Shown: positions 34,264 through 44,444 of the stretch, piece by piece
Position numbering within the stretch: the first letter of the stretch is position 1
Layout of the letters: each line of letters begins with the position of its first letter
Origin: B10-G9 sp964627755
GTDB taxonomy: Bacteria; Chloroflexota; Anaerolineae; Anaerolineales; UBA11858
NCBI GenBank assembly: GCA_964627755.1
Contig: CAZVIH010000022.1
Span: 6,494-70,493 of the forward strand
DNA length: 64,000 nt
Direction of reading: 5' to 3'
Notes under the pieces: generated by a model
Databases searched by the model: none
Told to the model about the DNA's origin: nothing
The model's input: the letters and a program-made list of their open reading frames with translations, nothing else
Translations under genes and position numbers: made by a program

Positions 34264-36504
34264 ATGCGGCGATTACTAAAGTATCTAAAACCCTATACTC
34301 TATTGATTATCCTCTCGATAATCTTGCTTTTTATCCAGGCCAATGCTGACTTGGCGCTGCCGGATTACCTGTCCAGGATCGTCAATAACGGCATTCAACA
34401 AAATGGTGTGGAAAATGCTGTCCCGGATGCAGTTCGCCAGGACACGATGGATAAACTGCTTTTGTTTATTGGGGAAGAGGATGCCCAAGTTATCCTGAAC
34501 AGCTATCAGTTGATAGAACCGGATTCTGCCGAGGCAGAAGAGGTACTGGGTGATTATCCGGTGGTTCAAGATGAGGCGATTTATATCCTGGGTGATATCG
34601 ATCAAGCTCAAAATGAAAAATTAAATTCTGTTTTTGGAAAAGCCTTTGTTGCGGTATCTGGCATTCAGCGAATGGTGGATGATCCCACAGCAGCATTGCC
34701 GCTTGGAGAGGGATTTGATTTTGATCCATCACGTATCCCGGCTGGTATGGATGTTTTCCAGGCTCTGGCTATGATGCCCAAGGAGATGCGGGTCGAGATG
34801 ACTGCCAAGATGGAGGAATCCTTTGAGGTCCTTGGCGAAAATATGATCACCCAGATGGCTGTTGGCGCCGTTAAGAGCGAATATGAAGCCCTGGGTATGG
34901 ATGCGGGAAAGATCCAAAGGGACTATATTCTACGCATCGGCGGCATAATGTTGTTGGTATCACTGCTGGGTGGAGCGGCCACGATCGCGGCTGGATATCT
35001 GGCGGCCAAAACGGCAGCCGGTGCAGCCAGGGATATCCGGGTCGCAGCCTTTAAAAAGGTGGAGAGTTTTACCAACGCGGAATTTTCCAAATTTTCCACA
35101 GCGTCGCTGATTACCCGATCTACGAATGATGTTACCCAGGTGCAAACTGTTATCTTTATGATCATGCGTATGGTCCTGTATGCGCCGATCATCGGTGTAG
35201 GCGGGATCATCCGAGCTGTAGATAAGAGCGCTAACATGTGGTGGCTGATCGGTTTAGCCGTTCTGGTGTTGATAGGTATGATTGTGATTGTATTTTTGAT
35301 TGCGGTTCCCAAATTTAAATTGATGCAGGAATTAATTGATAGGCTCAACCTGGTTACCAGGGAAAACCTGTCCGGGATGATGGTGATCCGGGCATTTAAT
35401 AAACAGGATGATGAACTGGTCCGATTTAATAAAGCCAATAAGGATCTAACTGATACAGGACTTTTTGTCGCTCGTGTGATGGTGATCATGATGCCTGTGA
35501 TGATGTTGGTCATGAATGGTCTGTCGTTGGCGATTATTTGGGTTGGATCCCATCAGATTGCAGAATCTGCCATGCAGGTAGGCGATATGATGGCTTTCAT
35601 GCAGTACGCTATGCAGATCGTGATGGCTTTCCTGATGATGTCGATGATGTTTATCTTCTTGCCCAGAGCAGCAGTTTCTGGAGCAAGGATTGCTGATGTC
35701 CTGGATACAGAGATTGAGATCCAGGATCCTGAAAAGCCAAAATCCTTTCCTGTTCCTTTCCGGGGTGAAATTGAATTCAGGGATGTCTCCTTCCACTATC
35801 CTGATGCAGAGGATGATGTCATCCGGGACATTAATTTCACTGCTCGCCCTGGCGAGACCACTGCATTTATTGGATCGACTGGCTGTGGAAAATCAACTGT
35901 TATAAACTTGATCCCCAGGTTCTATGACGTCACTCAGGGTAGCGTTTTGCTGGATGGGGTGGATATTCGGGAAGTGAGTCAGAGTGAATTGAGGGACAGG
36001 ATTGGCTATGTGCCACAGAAGGGAACCCTGTTCTCGGGAACGATTGAAAGCAATATGCTTTATGCAGACAAAGACGCTACCCAGGAGGATATTCAGGAAG
36101 CTCTTGATATTGCCCAGGCAAGTGAATTTGTCTTTGATGATGAAAAAGGCCTCGATTCTGAAATTTCACAGGGAGGAACAAATGTTTCCGGTGGCCAGAG
36201 GCAGCGTCTGGCGATTGCCCGGGCGCTTGTTAAGAAACCCCCCGTTTTCATCTTTGATGACAGTTTCTCGGCCCTGGATTTTAAGACGGATTCAGCCCTG
36301 CGCAGGGAATTAAAGGCAAAAACTGGTGCAAGTACAGTACTGATCGTTACTCAGCGGGTTGCCACGGTAAAAAACGCTGACCAGATCATAGTGTTAGAAG
36401 AAGGGCGCGTGGTTGGTAAAGGGACTCATCATGAATTAATGAAAACCTGTGAGACCTATCAGGAAATTGCGTCATCACAGTTGAGTGAGGAGGAATTGGC
36501 ATGA
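34264..36504 (+). CDS. ABC exporter half-transporter with degenerate ATPase site
   Basis: 746 residues, longer than the usual 580. After the first span a large extracytoplasmic insert (about residues 35-215) precedes the remaining five spans. The nucleotide-binding domain has Walker A GSTGCGKST, signature NVSGGQRQR and Walker B VFIFDDSFSALD, with Asp instead of the catalytic Glu. The switch reads VTQRVA, with Gln for His. This is the degenerate partner of BmrCD/TM287-288-like heterodimers. It ends overlapping the partner gene by ATGA. Role: efflux of drugs, lipids or peptides, under MarR control. Confidence 0.9.
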   Translation: MRRLLKYLKPYTLLIILSIILLFIQANADLALPDYLSRIVNNGIQQNGVENAVPDAVRQDTMDKLLLFIGEEDAQVILNSYQLIEPDSAEAEEVLGDYPVVQDEAIYILGDIDQAQNEKLNSVFGKAFVAVSGIQRMVDDPTAALPLGEGFDFDPSRIPAGMDVFQALAMMPKEMRVEMTAKMEESFEVLGENMITQMAVGAVKSEYEALGMDAGKIQRDYILRIGGIMLLVSLLGGAATIAAGYLAAKTAAGAARDIRVAAFKKVESFTNAEFSKFSTASLITRSTNDVTQVQTVIFMIMRMVLYAPIIGVGGIIRAVDKSANMWWLIGLAVLVLIGMIVIVFLIAVPKFKLMQELIDRLNLVTRENLSGMMVIRAFNKQDDELVRFNKANKDLTDTGLFVARVMVIMMPVMMLVMNGLSLAIIWVGSHQIAESAMQVGDMMAFMQYAMQIVMAFLMMSMMFIFLPRAAVSGARIADVLDTEIEIQDPEKPKSFPVPFRGEIEFRDVSFHYPDAEDDVIRDINFTARPGETTAFIGSTGCGKSTVINLIPRFYDVTQGSVLLDGVDIREVSQSELRDRIGYVPQKGTLFSGTIESNMLYADKDATQEDIQEALDIAQASEFVFDDEKGLDSEISQGGTNVSGGQRQRLAIARALVKKPPVFIFDDSFSALDFKTDSALRRELKAKTGASTVLIVTQRVATVKNADQIIVLEEGRVVGKGTHHELMKTCETYQEIASSQLSEEELA

Positions 36505-38396
36505 GCGAGAATAAACGTACTTCTACACCAACTCGCCAATCAATCGGTCCGATGCCCGGTCGAGGACCGCGTCCAGGGAGGGGCGGCCCTGGCGGTCATA
36601 TGTCGATGATGAAGGGTGAAAAAGCCCGCGATTTCAAAGGCACAATGAGTAAATTGCTGGATTATCTGGGCTCTTATAAGATTGGCACCCTGGTCGTAAT
36701 GATTTTTGCTATTGCCTCAACAATTTTTACAATCATTGGTCCAAAGATCCTCGGCAGTGCGACCACCAAACTATTTGAAGGTGTACTGGAAATGATCGCT
36801 GGCACTGGAGCTGGTATAGATTTTGATTTTATCGGTCGGATCATTTTGATCACGATTGGTCTTTATCTGGCTTCAGCAATATTTAGCTATGTCCAGGGAT
36901 GGATCATGTCAGGCATAGCAGTGGACATCACCTATCGCTTCCGGAAAGATATATCTACCAAGATTAACCGGATGCCGTTCAAATATTTTGATACCACCAG
37001 CCAAGGCGAGGTGCTTTCCAGGATCACCAACGATGTTGATACGGTTAACCAGACCCTGAACCAGAGCCTCTCTCAGATCATCACATCTGTGGTGACTGTG
37101 GTCGGTGTCCTGGTTATGATGTTAACAATCAGCTGGAAAATGACCCTCGTAGCACTGACGATCATTCCCTTATCGGCAGGGGTTGTCATGCTGATTGTAC
37201 GCCAATCCCAGAAGTATTTCACCCAGCAGCAGGAATATCTGGGTCATGTCAACGGGCATGTAGAAGAGATGTTTGGCGGACATTTGGTTATGAAAGCCTT
37301 TAATGGTGAAGCGGATAGTGTGGAGAAATTTGAAGGATTTAACAACACTCTCTACAGCTCTGCCTGGAAATCGCAGTTTTTATCGGGATTAATGATGCCG
37401 GTGATGCGTTTTGTGGGCAACCTGGGTTATGTTGGAATCTCAATCCTGGGCGGCTATTTAGCCATCCAGAAAGCGATCACAGTGGGAGATATCCAGGCTT
37501 TTATCCAGTACGTGAATTCCTTTACCCGGCCTATCACTCAGATCGCAAATATTTCCAATGTACTGCAGCAAACTGCGGCAGCGGCAGAAAGAGTATTTGA
37601 GTTCCTGGAGCAAGAAGAAGAAATCCCGGAAGTTGATCATCCGTTCATCCCAGATGAGATCAAAGGTCATGTGGAATTCCAGAACGTGCAGTTCGGCTAC
37701 GATCCTGAGGAAATCATCATTAACGATTTTTCGGCTGATATACAACCCGGACAGAAGATCGCTTTGGTAGGGCCTACCGGTGCTGGAAAAACAACCATGG
37801 TAAAGTTGTTAATGCGTTTTTATGATGTGCAGAAGGGCGCCATCATGGTTGATGGACAAAATATCAAGGATTACAAACGGGAGGATCTGCGCTGTTTATT
37901 TGGCATGGTGCTGCAGGATACCTGGTTGTACAACGATACCATCATGGAAAATATCCGCTATGGCCGACCCGGTGCAAGTGATGAAGAAGTTATCCAGGCT
38001 GCCAAAGCAGCCCATGTGGATCACTTTGTCCGCACGCTCCCTGAGGGTTATGGTATGGTGTTGAATGAGGAAACATCCAATATTTCACAAGGACAAAAAC
38101 AGCTGCTGACTATTGCCAGGGCGTTTGTGACAGATCCCAGCATGTTGATACTTGACGAAGCTACAAGTTCGGTTGATACTCGCACCGAGGTTTTGATCCA
38201 GCAAGCGATGAACGATCTGATGAAAGATCGCACTTCCTTTATCATTGCCCATCGCCTTTCCACCATCCGCAATGCAGATCGGATCCTGGTCATGAATGAG
38301 GGGGATATTGTGGAACAGGGGAAACATGATGAGCTGCTGGCAAAAAACGGCTTTTACGCCGAGTTATATAACAGCCAGTTTGAATTTGCCGAATAG
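36501..38396 (+). CDS. ABC exporter half-transporter with intact ATPase site
   Basis: 631 residues, ATG overlapping the previous stop. A Gly/Pro/Arg-rich N-terminal tail (about 1-35) precedes six spans. The NBD has Walker A GPTGAGKTT, Q-loop MVLQDTW, signature ISQGQKQ (LSGGQ variant), Walker B LILDEATSSVD with the catalytic Glu, and IIAHRLST with the H-loop His. It is the catalytically competent half of the heterodimer. The operon ends with a strong terminator. Confidence 0.92.
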   Translation: MSENKRTSTPTRQSIGPMPGRGPRPGRGGPGGHMSMMKGEKARDFKGTMSKLLDYLGSYKIGTLVVMIFAIASTIFTIIGPKILGSATTKLFEGVLEMIAGTGAGIDFDFIGRIILITIGLYLASAIFSYVQGWIMSGIAVDITYRFRKDISTKINRMPFKYFDTTSQGEVLSRITNDVDTVNQTLNQSLSQIITSVVTVVGVLVMMLTISWKMTLVALTIIPLSAGVVMLIVRQSQKYFTQQQEYLGHVNGHVEEMFGGHLVMKAFNGEADSVEKFEGFNNTLYSSAWKSQFLSGLMMPVMRFVGNLGYVGISILGGYLAIQKAITVGDIQAFIQYVNSFTRPITQIANISNVLQQTAAAAERVFEFLEQEEEIPEVDHPFIPDEIKGHVEFQNVQFGYDPEEIIINDFSADIQPGQKIALVGPTGAGKTTMVKLLMRFYDVQKGAIMVDGQNIKDYKREDLRCLFGMVLQDTWLYNDTIMENIRYGRPGASDEEVIQAAKAAHVDHFVRTLPEGYGMVLNEETSNISQGQKQLLTIARAFVTDPSMLILDEATSSVDTRTEVLIQQAMNDLMKDRTSFIIAHRLSTIRNADRILVMNEGDIVEQGKHDELLAKNGFYAELYNSQFEFAE

Positions 38397-38432
38397 GACG
38401 GGATGTCTTTTAAAATCAGGATTTTATAACAC

Positions 38433-38463
38433 AAAAACCGCTCCTTTTTGAGGAGCGGTTTTT
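38433..38463 (+). terminator. terminator of the ABC exporter operon
   Basis: Stem aaaaaccgctcc with ggagcggttttt, 7-base loop, T-run inside the right arm. Confidence 0.85.
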
Positions 38464-38577
38464 AGTTGTTTATTTTGGTCTAATCTACATAATAGACAAC
38501 AATTTGGTTTTCGGAAGGATGCCGGCAGGAATGGTGGATAAGATAATTACTCTCATTACCGGGTCGCCCCCTCTCTT

Positions 38578-40224
38578 TTAGTGGATTGAGTTACTCTGGT
38601 TTTTTTTCTTTACCTTATTGAGATACATGTCCCGATCGGCAGCTTTGTAGCCATCCATTAAAGAACAACCCTGCTGTATGACACTATAACCGTATGACAT
38701 TGATATCGGACGATAGAGATCATCATCAAGATTGCTGTTGTTGTGGTTGTTAATACTTTGTTCCAGCCTTTTTAAAATAACTGGATTTTGATCTAAATCA
38801 ACAGCTGGTAGGATGATGACAAATTCATCTCCCCCGATGCGGGCTACTATGTCTTCCTTTCTAAAAGTTCCCATTCCCAGGATTCTAGCCCCTGATCTAA
38901 TGGCCTTATCACCAATATCATGTCCGAGAGTATCGTTGATCTGCTTTAATCCATCCAGATCACAGGTAATAATACTGATCGGATAATGGCGGCTTTTTTC
39001 CAATCGGTTTAATTCTTCTTCGAAATAAGCCCGGTTGTACAAGCCAGTTAATGCGTCGTGAAAACTCATGAAGCGAAGTTTTTCTTCGCCTTTTTTTCGA
39101 TCAGTGATGTCGACGATGGATAAATGAACTCGCTCCCAGGTATCTTCATATCCTGGCGGAACAGATAACCGCAGCCAGCCATATATCAATTCGCCTGTGA
39201 GTTTCTTCTGATAGATTTCGCATTCGAAGGATGTTACACCGCTGACAAGAGCTAATAATTCCTGCCTAAATTCTTCCAGTGAATCGACTACAAGAACCTG
39301 GGATAAACTTTGAAGCAGTTCAGTTTTTGATTTTGCATTATAGAGGTCGAGGGTGGCCTGGTTGATATCGAGGATTTTTACAGCCTGAACACATTCATTC
39401 ACCAGCAGATAATCCTCGTTCAGGCGGTCTATGATCATTTCTTTGGAACCAATTCGCTCCAATATCATTTTCACTTCAGAAAAATCTTCTTCCCAGAGCG
39501 AAATCGGGGATTCATTGAATATGCTTTTAAAACGCGCCTCACTTTCTAGAAGGGCGTTTTCGGTATTTATTCGCTGGGTGATATCGTGATATAAACCCAG
39601 AACACCTATATTCTCACCCCCAACTGAAACTGGCACACCCACGATTTCTACATCAACCAGGCTGCCATCCTTCTTTTTTCTCTGGCTGATCTTTCTGGTC
39701 AGGTTTCCGGCAGATACTGATTTTGTGATCTGGGATGCTTCCTCACGCAAATCATCTGATGCAATCATATCGTCCAGATGTTTGCCGATGATCTCATCAC
39801 ATTGATATCCAAAAAGATCCTCAAAAGCGGTATTGCAGGTGATGATATGGTGATTATTATCCAAACGGACCACAGCAAACGAAGTGCTGGCGATCAATGC
39901 CTCAAGGAAATATTGTTCGTTTTCATTTTGGGCTTCCTGACTTTTTAATTGTTCATCAAGTTGGAAGGATTTTTCCAGGAAACGAGCTGCCTGAATGCCA
40001 ATTAGAGCAAAGGATGCTGATAAAACGATCGGCGTGAGATCGATAATCAACATTGGGGGATGGTCAAGATGTATGGTCAATAACCTTGACCATGTAAATC
40101 TGGCACCTAATTTCAAAAATTCAGTTGCAGTTGCTGCAATGGGGAAGAATAAACCAAGGACAAAGCCATAGGTTGCGTAAGTCAGGATCTTCTTACTCTT
40201 AATATCCAAAGGGTGTAACCTCAA
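38578..40224 (-). CDS. membrane diguanylate cyclase with two PAS domains
   Basis: 548 residues. Two N-terminal spans (TYATYGFVLGLFFPIAATAT and LIIDLTPIVLSASFALIGIQ) are followed by a coiled linker, a PAS/PAC domain (about 110-220, GYQCDEIIGKHLDDMI... VLGLYHDITQR), a second PAS-like domain (about 225-380) and a GGDEF domain. The active site is RIGGDEFVIIL. The inhibitory site RxxD (RKED) stands five residues upstream, so product inhibition is expected. It makes c-di-GMP. It is monocistronic. Confidence 0.92.
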   Translation of the reverse strand: MRLHPLDIKSKKILTYATYGFVLGLFFPIAATATEFLKLGARFTWSRLLTIHLDHPPMLIIDLTPIVLSASFALIGIQAARFLEKSFQLDEQLKSQEAQNENEQYFLEALIASTSFAVVRLDNNHHIITCNTAFEDLFGYQCDEIIGKHLDDMIASDDLREEASQITKSVSAGNLTRKISQRKKKDGSLVDVEIVGVPVSVGGENIGVLGLYHDITQRINTENALLESEARFKSIFNESPISLWEEDFSEVKMILERIGSKEMIIDRLNEDYLLVNECVQAVKILDINQATLDLYNAKSKTELLQSLSQVLVVDSLEEFRQELLALVSGVTSFECEIYQKKLTGELIYGWLRLSVPPGYEDTWERVHLSIVDITDRKKGEEKLRFMSFHDALTGLYNRAYFEEELNRLEKSRHYPISIITCDLDGLKQINDTLGHDIGDKAIRSGARILGMGTFRKEDIVARIGGDEFVIILPAVDLDQNPVILKRLEQSINNHNNSNLDDDLYRPISMSYGYSVIQQGCSLMDGYKAADRDMYLNKVKKKNQSNSIH

Positions 40225-40433
40225 TTAATTGATCAAATCGAACTGCAGATAAGGCTGTCTAGAAGTTATTTCATCAAATTGATTAGTAGATCAGTGCGAT
40301 ATTAAGACCATATCAATATCGTATCAACCAATAATTATACTTGAATCGATCTTTTTGGTACATACGGCACTATTTTCATTCATCAGATCTTAATGCTGTT
40401 ATCGTCTGCTTGAACCAACAATAAATCAAGTAG

Positions 40434-41774
40434 TTACGCCGGGTTTCTGTTCCGCAATGGACTATTGCCAATTCCAGGCCAGATCCGTAAAACGCCAAAT
40501 ATCCCCCGCAAGAAATTCCATCCGCCAATTAAAATCCAGACCCAGAGCAATGAACTGCTGCTGTATTCTTCGAGTGTCCAAATCGCGATCATGCCTATCA
40601 GGGAGGCCAGGACCATAGCATTACGGAGGTATCGGAAATCGCCGGTTCCCCAGTGCACACCATCAGTTAAAAAAGCCAGGGAATTGATGGGCTGACTGAT
40701 TGCCGAGATCCCCCAGGCGGGTAAAAATACCTGGGCGGCAGTGATGGGTACAAAAAGATCGGTCACTACCTTTCGCCCGGTCCACATCAAAGCGCCCAGA
40801 ACTACACCAGTTCCGATACTCCACCATAATCCTACTTTCACCACTTGTTTTGTATTTATTAATGAATCCTGTCCTATAAAGAAACCTACCAGGGATTGAA
40901 CAGTGGCTGCAAATGCATCCAGGACGAGAGCGGTAAAGACCCACATTTGGCGGATAACCTGGTGGGCAGCGCCTGCATCCGCACCGAGTTGATTGGCAAC
41001 CCGGGTGGTATAAGCCAGGAACAGGTTTAACATCCCTGTGCGCACAAACATATCTCCGCCGATGGAAAGCAGCGCCCCGGCATCTGTTAAGACGATTTCA
41101 TGGGTTAAACCAATTTTTTTATTTACCAGCAGAATGCCAGCCAGGGCCCCCAGCCATTGACTGATGGTGCTTGCCAGAGCTGATCCGACTACTCCCAGGG
41201 CCGGAAGCGGACCCCGGCCAAAGATCATCAACCAATCAAGGAGTAAATTCAATAAATTCACTCCCAGGGCGATCCACAAGGGTGTATTCATGTCCTGGCG
41301 GCCGCGAAAGGCGCCAAAACTAACCAGGGTCAACAGAACGGCTGGCGCGCCGAAAAGGCGGATTTGCATATATGAAACTGCGTTGGTTTTGACAGCGCCA
41401 GATGTACCCAGTAAGCCGGCTAACCAGGTGGCACTGGGTCCGATCAATAGAATTAGCAATAACCCAAATCCGGCTGCTAGCAGCAGGGCAAGGCTGAGAG
41501 TCTTTTTGACTTTTTCCCGGTCACCTTTTCCATAAGCCTGGGCAACTTCAGTTTGAGCGCCAACACCCAGGAAGTTAAACATCCAGAATAAGCTGGATAA
41601 GGCAGTGGTGCCTACTCCCAGAGCAGCCAAGGGTACAACACCCAGGGAAGAGATAAAAGCTGTATCCACCAGAGCGGTGAGCGGTTCTGCGGTCAGGGAG
41701 AGCAGTACAGGAATGGATAATCCGATCAACGTCCGATGCGGGTGGGAAGTAAATGGGTGGGGTGTGGAGATCAT
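40434..41774 (-). CDS. MATE-family multidrug efflux protein
   Basis: 446 residues, about 12 spans in two similar halves. The opening is typical (LIGLSIPVLLSLTAEPLTAL, VDTAFISSLGVVPLAALGVG), as is FNFLGVGAQTEVAQAYGKGD. It belongs to the DinF-like branch, exporting cationic drugs with Na+ or H+ exchange. The 209-base gap upstream of the cyclase (40225-40433) holds only a small inverted repeat (40297-40303 with 40315-40321). It is monocistronic. Confidence 0.92.
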   Translation of the reverse strand: MISTPHPFTSHPHRTLIGLSIPVLLSLTAEPLTALVDTAFISSLGVVPLAALGVGTTALSSLFWMFNFLGVGAQTEVAQAYGKGDREKVKKTLSLALLLAAGFGLLLILLIGPSATWLAGLLGTSGAVKTNAVSYMQIRLFGAPAVLLTLVSFGAFRGRQDMNTPLWIALGVNLLNLLLDWLMIFGRGPLPALGVVGSALASTISQWLGALAGILLVNKKIGLTHEIVLTDAGALLSIGGDMFVRTGMLNLFLAYTTRVANQLGADAGAAHQVIRQMWVFTALVLDAFAATVQSLVGFFIGQDSLINTKQVVKVGLWWSIGTGVVLGALMWTGRKVVTDLFVPITAAQVFLPAWGISAISQPINSLAFLTDGVHWGTGDFRYLRNAMVLASLIGMIAIWTLEEYSSSSLLWVWILIGGWNFLRGIFGVLRIWPGIGNSPLRNRNPA

Positions 41775-42019
41775 CCTGTTATCTTTAATAAAAATCCGTA
41801 TTTAGAAATGACTATCTATGATTGAGGTTAATATGAAAACGAGAATGGCGATTATTGTACCATTCCCGCGATCTCGAAAGGATATCTAACCGTTCTTCAT
41901 TATTGAATATTAAAAATGAAAAAACTGTTTATCCAATTTCCCCTGCGATTATAGTTCTCAGAACAGGATTTCTTATCTGGAATTAATGACCCTATTCATC
42001 AGCAGTGCCTTCCCGAGAT

Positions 42020-42514
42020 TTATTCTCCAATGATGTGAACTCGCACAAAACGGTCCCGGGCCCTGACTTGATCAAAATCTGCGAAGTAGATCCGGCCAAA
42101 CTCACCCAGAATCATCTCGGAATCTGTAATTGGGATCGTAACGGAACGACCTAAAATGACTGATCTGAGATGAGCATCGGTATTTAATGACCAGGATGGA
42201 AGTTCATCTCTTCCTTCAGCAGCCTCGATATGCTCGGGGCCGGGGTGTAAATATTGGTGTTCTGTGAGACAGGTGGGAATGATTTTTTCAAATACATTCA
42301 CAAGATCTTGCATTAACAGATCAGTTCCATAATAATTTTTATCATCAGATGCCTCTTGAATTAATACACTGCAGGTAGTGTGTTGGGAAAATACAACCAG
42401 AATCCCGTTTTTTATATTGGATTCAGATAACACATCAGATACTTGGTCTGTGACATCTTCGAAGGTTGGCCTGGCAGCTGACTGTATTTTAAAATATTTC
42501 TGGTATACAGACAT
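42020..42514 (-). CDS. yjbQ: YjbQ-family protein (UPF0047)
   Basis: 164 residues with YjbQ motifs: GILVVFSQHTTCSVLIQEAS (His/Thr/Cys pocket), HPGPEHIEAAEGRDELPSWS and LGRSVTIPITDSEMILGEFG. Members show thiamine-phosphate-synthase-like or phosphatase-like activity in vitro, but the physiological role is unclear. Here it is the third gene of a leftward operon after a GHMP kinase and a triosephosphate isomerase, so a role in a phosphorylated-sugar pathway should be considered. Confidence 0.88.
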   Translation of the reverse strand: MSVYQKYFKIQSAARPTFEDVTDQVSDVLSESNIKNGILVVFSQHTTCSVLIQEASDDKNYYGTDLLMQDLVNVFEKIIPTCLTEHQYLHPGPEHIEAAEGRDELPSWSLNTDAHLRSVILGRSVTIPITDSEMILGEFGRIYFADFDQVRARDRFVRVHIIGE

Positions 42515-42524
42515 GATTTACTCC

Positions 42525-43238
42525 TTATTCATTTGAATGTGTTTCGTCCCATGCTTTTCGTACATTACTTAACATTTCATCCAGCATGGCTTCCGGATTT
42601 TCTGCTTTGATAATCCCGCTTGTGGATCCAGTAGCCTGAGCACCAGCTGCAATCACATTATAAACATCCTGGCCGCAACTTATCCCGGCACCGTGAAGGA
42701 TTCGAATTGCAGGATTAATTTCCCAAACCAGCTGATTGATTTTTTGAATAACCTGCTGATCGTTTTTAGGGCGTTTTCCTGTGCCGATCAACTCCGGTAA
42801 TTCGGCCAATAATATATCAGGGTTCAATTTGGCAATAGCTTGAATTTCATCTAAATTTCCAGCACATACTAAACTGGCTAATCCTACTTCTTCTGCCCGG
42901 CGAATCGTCTCAGCAATGGTCTTGAGGGGAAGGGGTTTTTCAGCATGATTGAGCAGCACGCCAACAGCTCCTGCAGCTTTTAATGCTTCCGGAAGGACCG
43001 CACCGATACCTTTCCCGATTTTAAGGGGATCCATGTGTTGGGCAAAAATTAGTAAATTCTCTGTTTCTTGCGCCAGGAGGCGGATGTCCACATATTGGGG
43101 AGTGATGATCAGGGGAATGTTGTATTTCAAGCTTACCCGATCTGCAAATTTTGCTAATCGAAGGAGCTGTTTACCATAAAGGTAAGCTTTAGGTCCAAAT
43201 TCAAAGAAAGGAGGAGAGATCCTGAAATCCGGGTTCAT
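42525..43238 (-). CDS. tpiA: triosephosphate isomerase, archaeal-type short form
   Basis: 237 residues. It aligns with the short archaeal-type TIM: FEFGPKAY carries the catalytic Lys region, TPQYVDIRLLAQ, LLNHAEKPL (His95-like site), ILLAELPELIGTGKRP (catalytic Glu) and GAGISCGQDV (phosphate loop). It interconverts dihydroxyacetone phosphate and glyceraldehyde 3-phosphate. Placement between a GHMP kinase and YjbQ, opposite an aldolase, suggests a copy dedicated to this pathway rather than the glycolytic enzyme. Confidence 0.85.
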   Translation of the reverse strand: MNPDFRISPPFFEFGPKAYLYGKQLLRLAKFADRVSLKYNIPLIITPQYVDIRLLAQETENLLIFAQHMDPLKIGKGIGAVLPEALKAAGAVGVLLNHAEKPLPLKTIAETIRRAEEVGLASLVCAGNLDEIQAIAKLNPDILLAELPELIGTGKRPKNDQQVIQKINQLVWEINPAIRILHGAGISCGQDVYNVIAAGAQATGSTSGIIKAENPEAMLDEMLSNVRKAWDETHSNE

Positions 43239-43261
43239 TGATTGATTTTTCCTCGATATTA

Positions 43262-44221
43262 TTAATTATTTTGATAGATCTCGAAATCCCAGGTTGGGGC
43301 GCCAAGAGCGGATAGAGCTGCCTTGATCTCACCCTTCAAGCCAGGTGGACAAAGGGCAACAACACAACCTCCGCCGCCTGCTCCCATTTGTTTTGCACCC
43401 CAGGCTCCAGCATCAAGCGCTGTTTTACTGAACAAATTTAGGCGGTCAGTTGAGGTGCCCATGATATTTTCTTCGTTTTGCTGCTCCGTCATCAATTTTC
43501 CTAGAGTCTCTAGATCGTTTGTCAACAAAGCATGTTTTCCTTTTTCAACTAAATCCACCACTCGTGTCAGAGAGTCAATTAGAATCCTATCCTTTTCACG
43601 CAAACGATTTTGGAGCCATTCTTGAATTTCTTGAGTGTTGTGAGTATCTTGAGTATCGGCCACAATGATGGGCAAGGAAGCCACGGGAATTGGCTCGACT
43701 CCGGGTTTTGGTCCGGTATAGATATAGGTCACGCCCCCATAGGCAATGGCGTATTGATCCATGCGCCCACACTCGATTCTTAGGTCCTCCCGCTCTATGA
43801 GAAAGGAGAGTTCAGCGATTTCCGAAGTGTCCAGATTAAAATTGAAGGCTTTACTTAATACTCTTATAAATGCGATACAGAGCGCAGTGGAAGATGACAT
43901 ACCAGCGCTGACAGGTATTTGTGAGGTAATAACCGCCTGGAAACCAGATGGGATTTTCTCCTGAAATCGGAGGTAAACAGCTTCGAGATATCTAAGGGGA
44001 GAGTTTAAATCAGGTGTATCTCCAAGCATGAATTCTTCTTGAAAGTTGATATCCTCAGCAATGAGGATGATTTTTTTATCTTCCCGGGGCTGCAGCGTGA
44101 TCTTTAGAAAAGCATTGATTGCTGCTGCGATGACCGGTTTTTCGATCAAATCTACATTGTCACCTAATAAACAGATTCGTCCCGGCGCTTGAGCAGTTAT
44201 TGGGCCAGTAATTATTGACAT
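43262..44221 (-). CDS. GHMP-family sugar kinase
   Basis: 319 residues. Motif 1 is APGRICLLGDNVD, the ATP loop is PVSAGMSSSTALCIA, and motif 3 is KQMGAGGGGCVVAL. The R-M-D-Q segment (ECGRMDQYAIAYGG) supplies the catalytic Asp, as in galactokinase and fucokinase/heptokinase relatives. Such enzymes phosphorylate the anomeric or a primary hydroxyl of sugars. It is first in a three-gene leftward operon, divergent from the aldolase operon. The substrate is unknown. Confidence 0.85.
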   Translation of the reverse strand: MSIITGPITAQAPGRICLLGDNVDLIEKPVIAAAINAFLKITLQPREDKKIILIAEDINFQEEFMLGDTPDLNSPLRYLEAVYLRFQEKIPSGFQAVITSQIPVSAGMSSSTALCIAFIRVLSKAFNFNLDTSEIAELSFLIEREDLRIECGRMDQYAIAYGGVTYIYTGPKPGVEPIPVASLPIIVADTQDTHNTQEIQEWLQNRLREKDRILIDSLTRVVDLVEKGKHALLTNDLETLGKLMTEQQNEENIMGTSTDRLNLFSKTALDAGAWGAKQMGAGGGGCVVALCPPGLKGEIKAALSALGAPTWDFEIYQNN

Positions 44222-44315
44222 CAGGGATTTTCTCCATTACCAGTACTGAAATCGGCTAAAAAAGACAGAACATACTGTAAATTCTTGCTTTTTTCCATTA
44301 ATTAGTGAAAATTAT

Positions 44316-44359
44316 AACATAAATGTCGAAAAACGAACGGATTATGTTGGTTTTATGTT
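44316..44359. promoter_or_regulatory. three half-site operator cluster in divergent sugar-operon promoter
   Basis: The 223-base gap 44222-44444 separates divergent operons. The word TTATGTT occurs at 44342-44348 and 44353-44359, and its exact complement AACATAA at 44316-44322. This suits a multimeric DeoR-type repressor, and a DeoR gene ends the cluster. A related TATGTTCT word lies in front of that gene (near 54233). Confidence 0.5.
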
Positions 44360-44444
44360 CTTGTAATATGCGGAAAGTTGTGCTATCCTACGTAAACAGA
44401 AATCATTTACACAGAGCCGGTGGAGGCTCTTCGAAGGAGAAATC

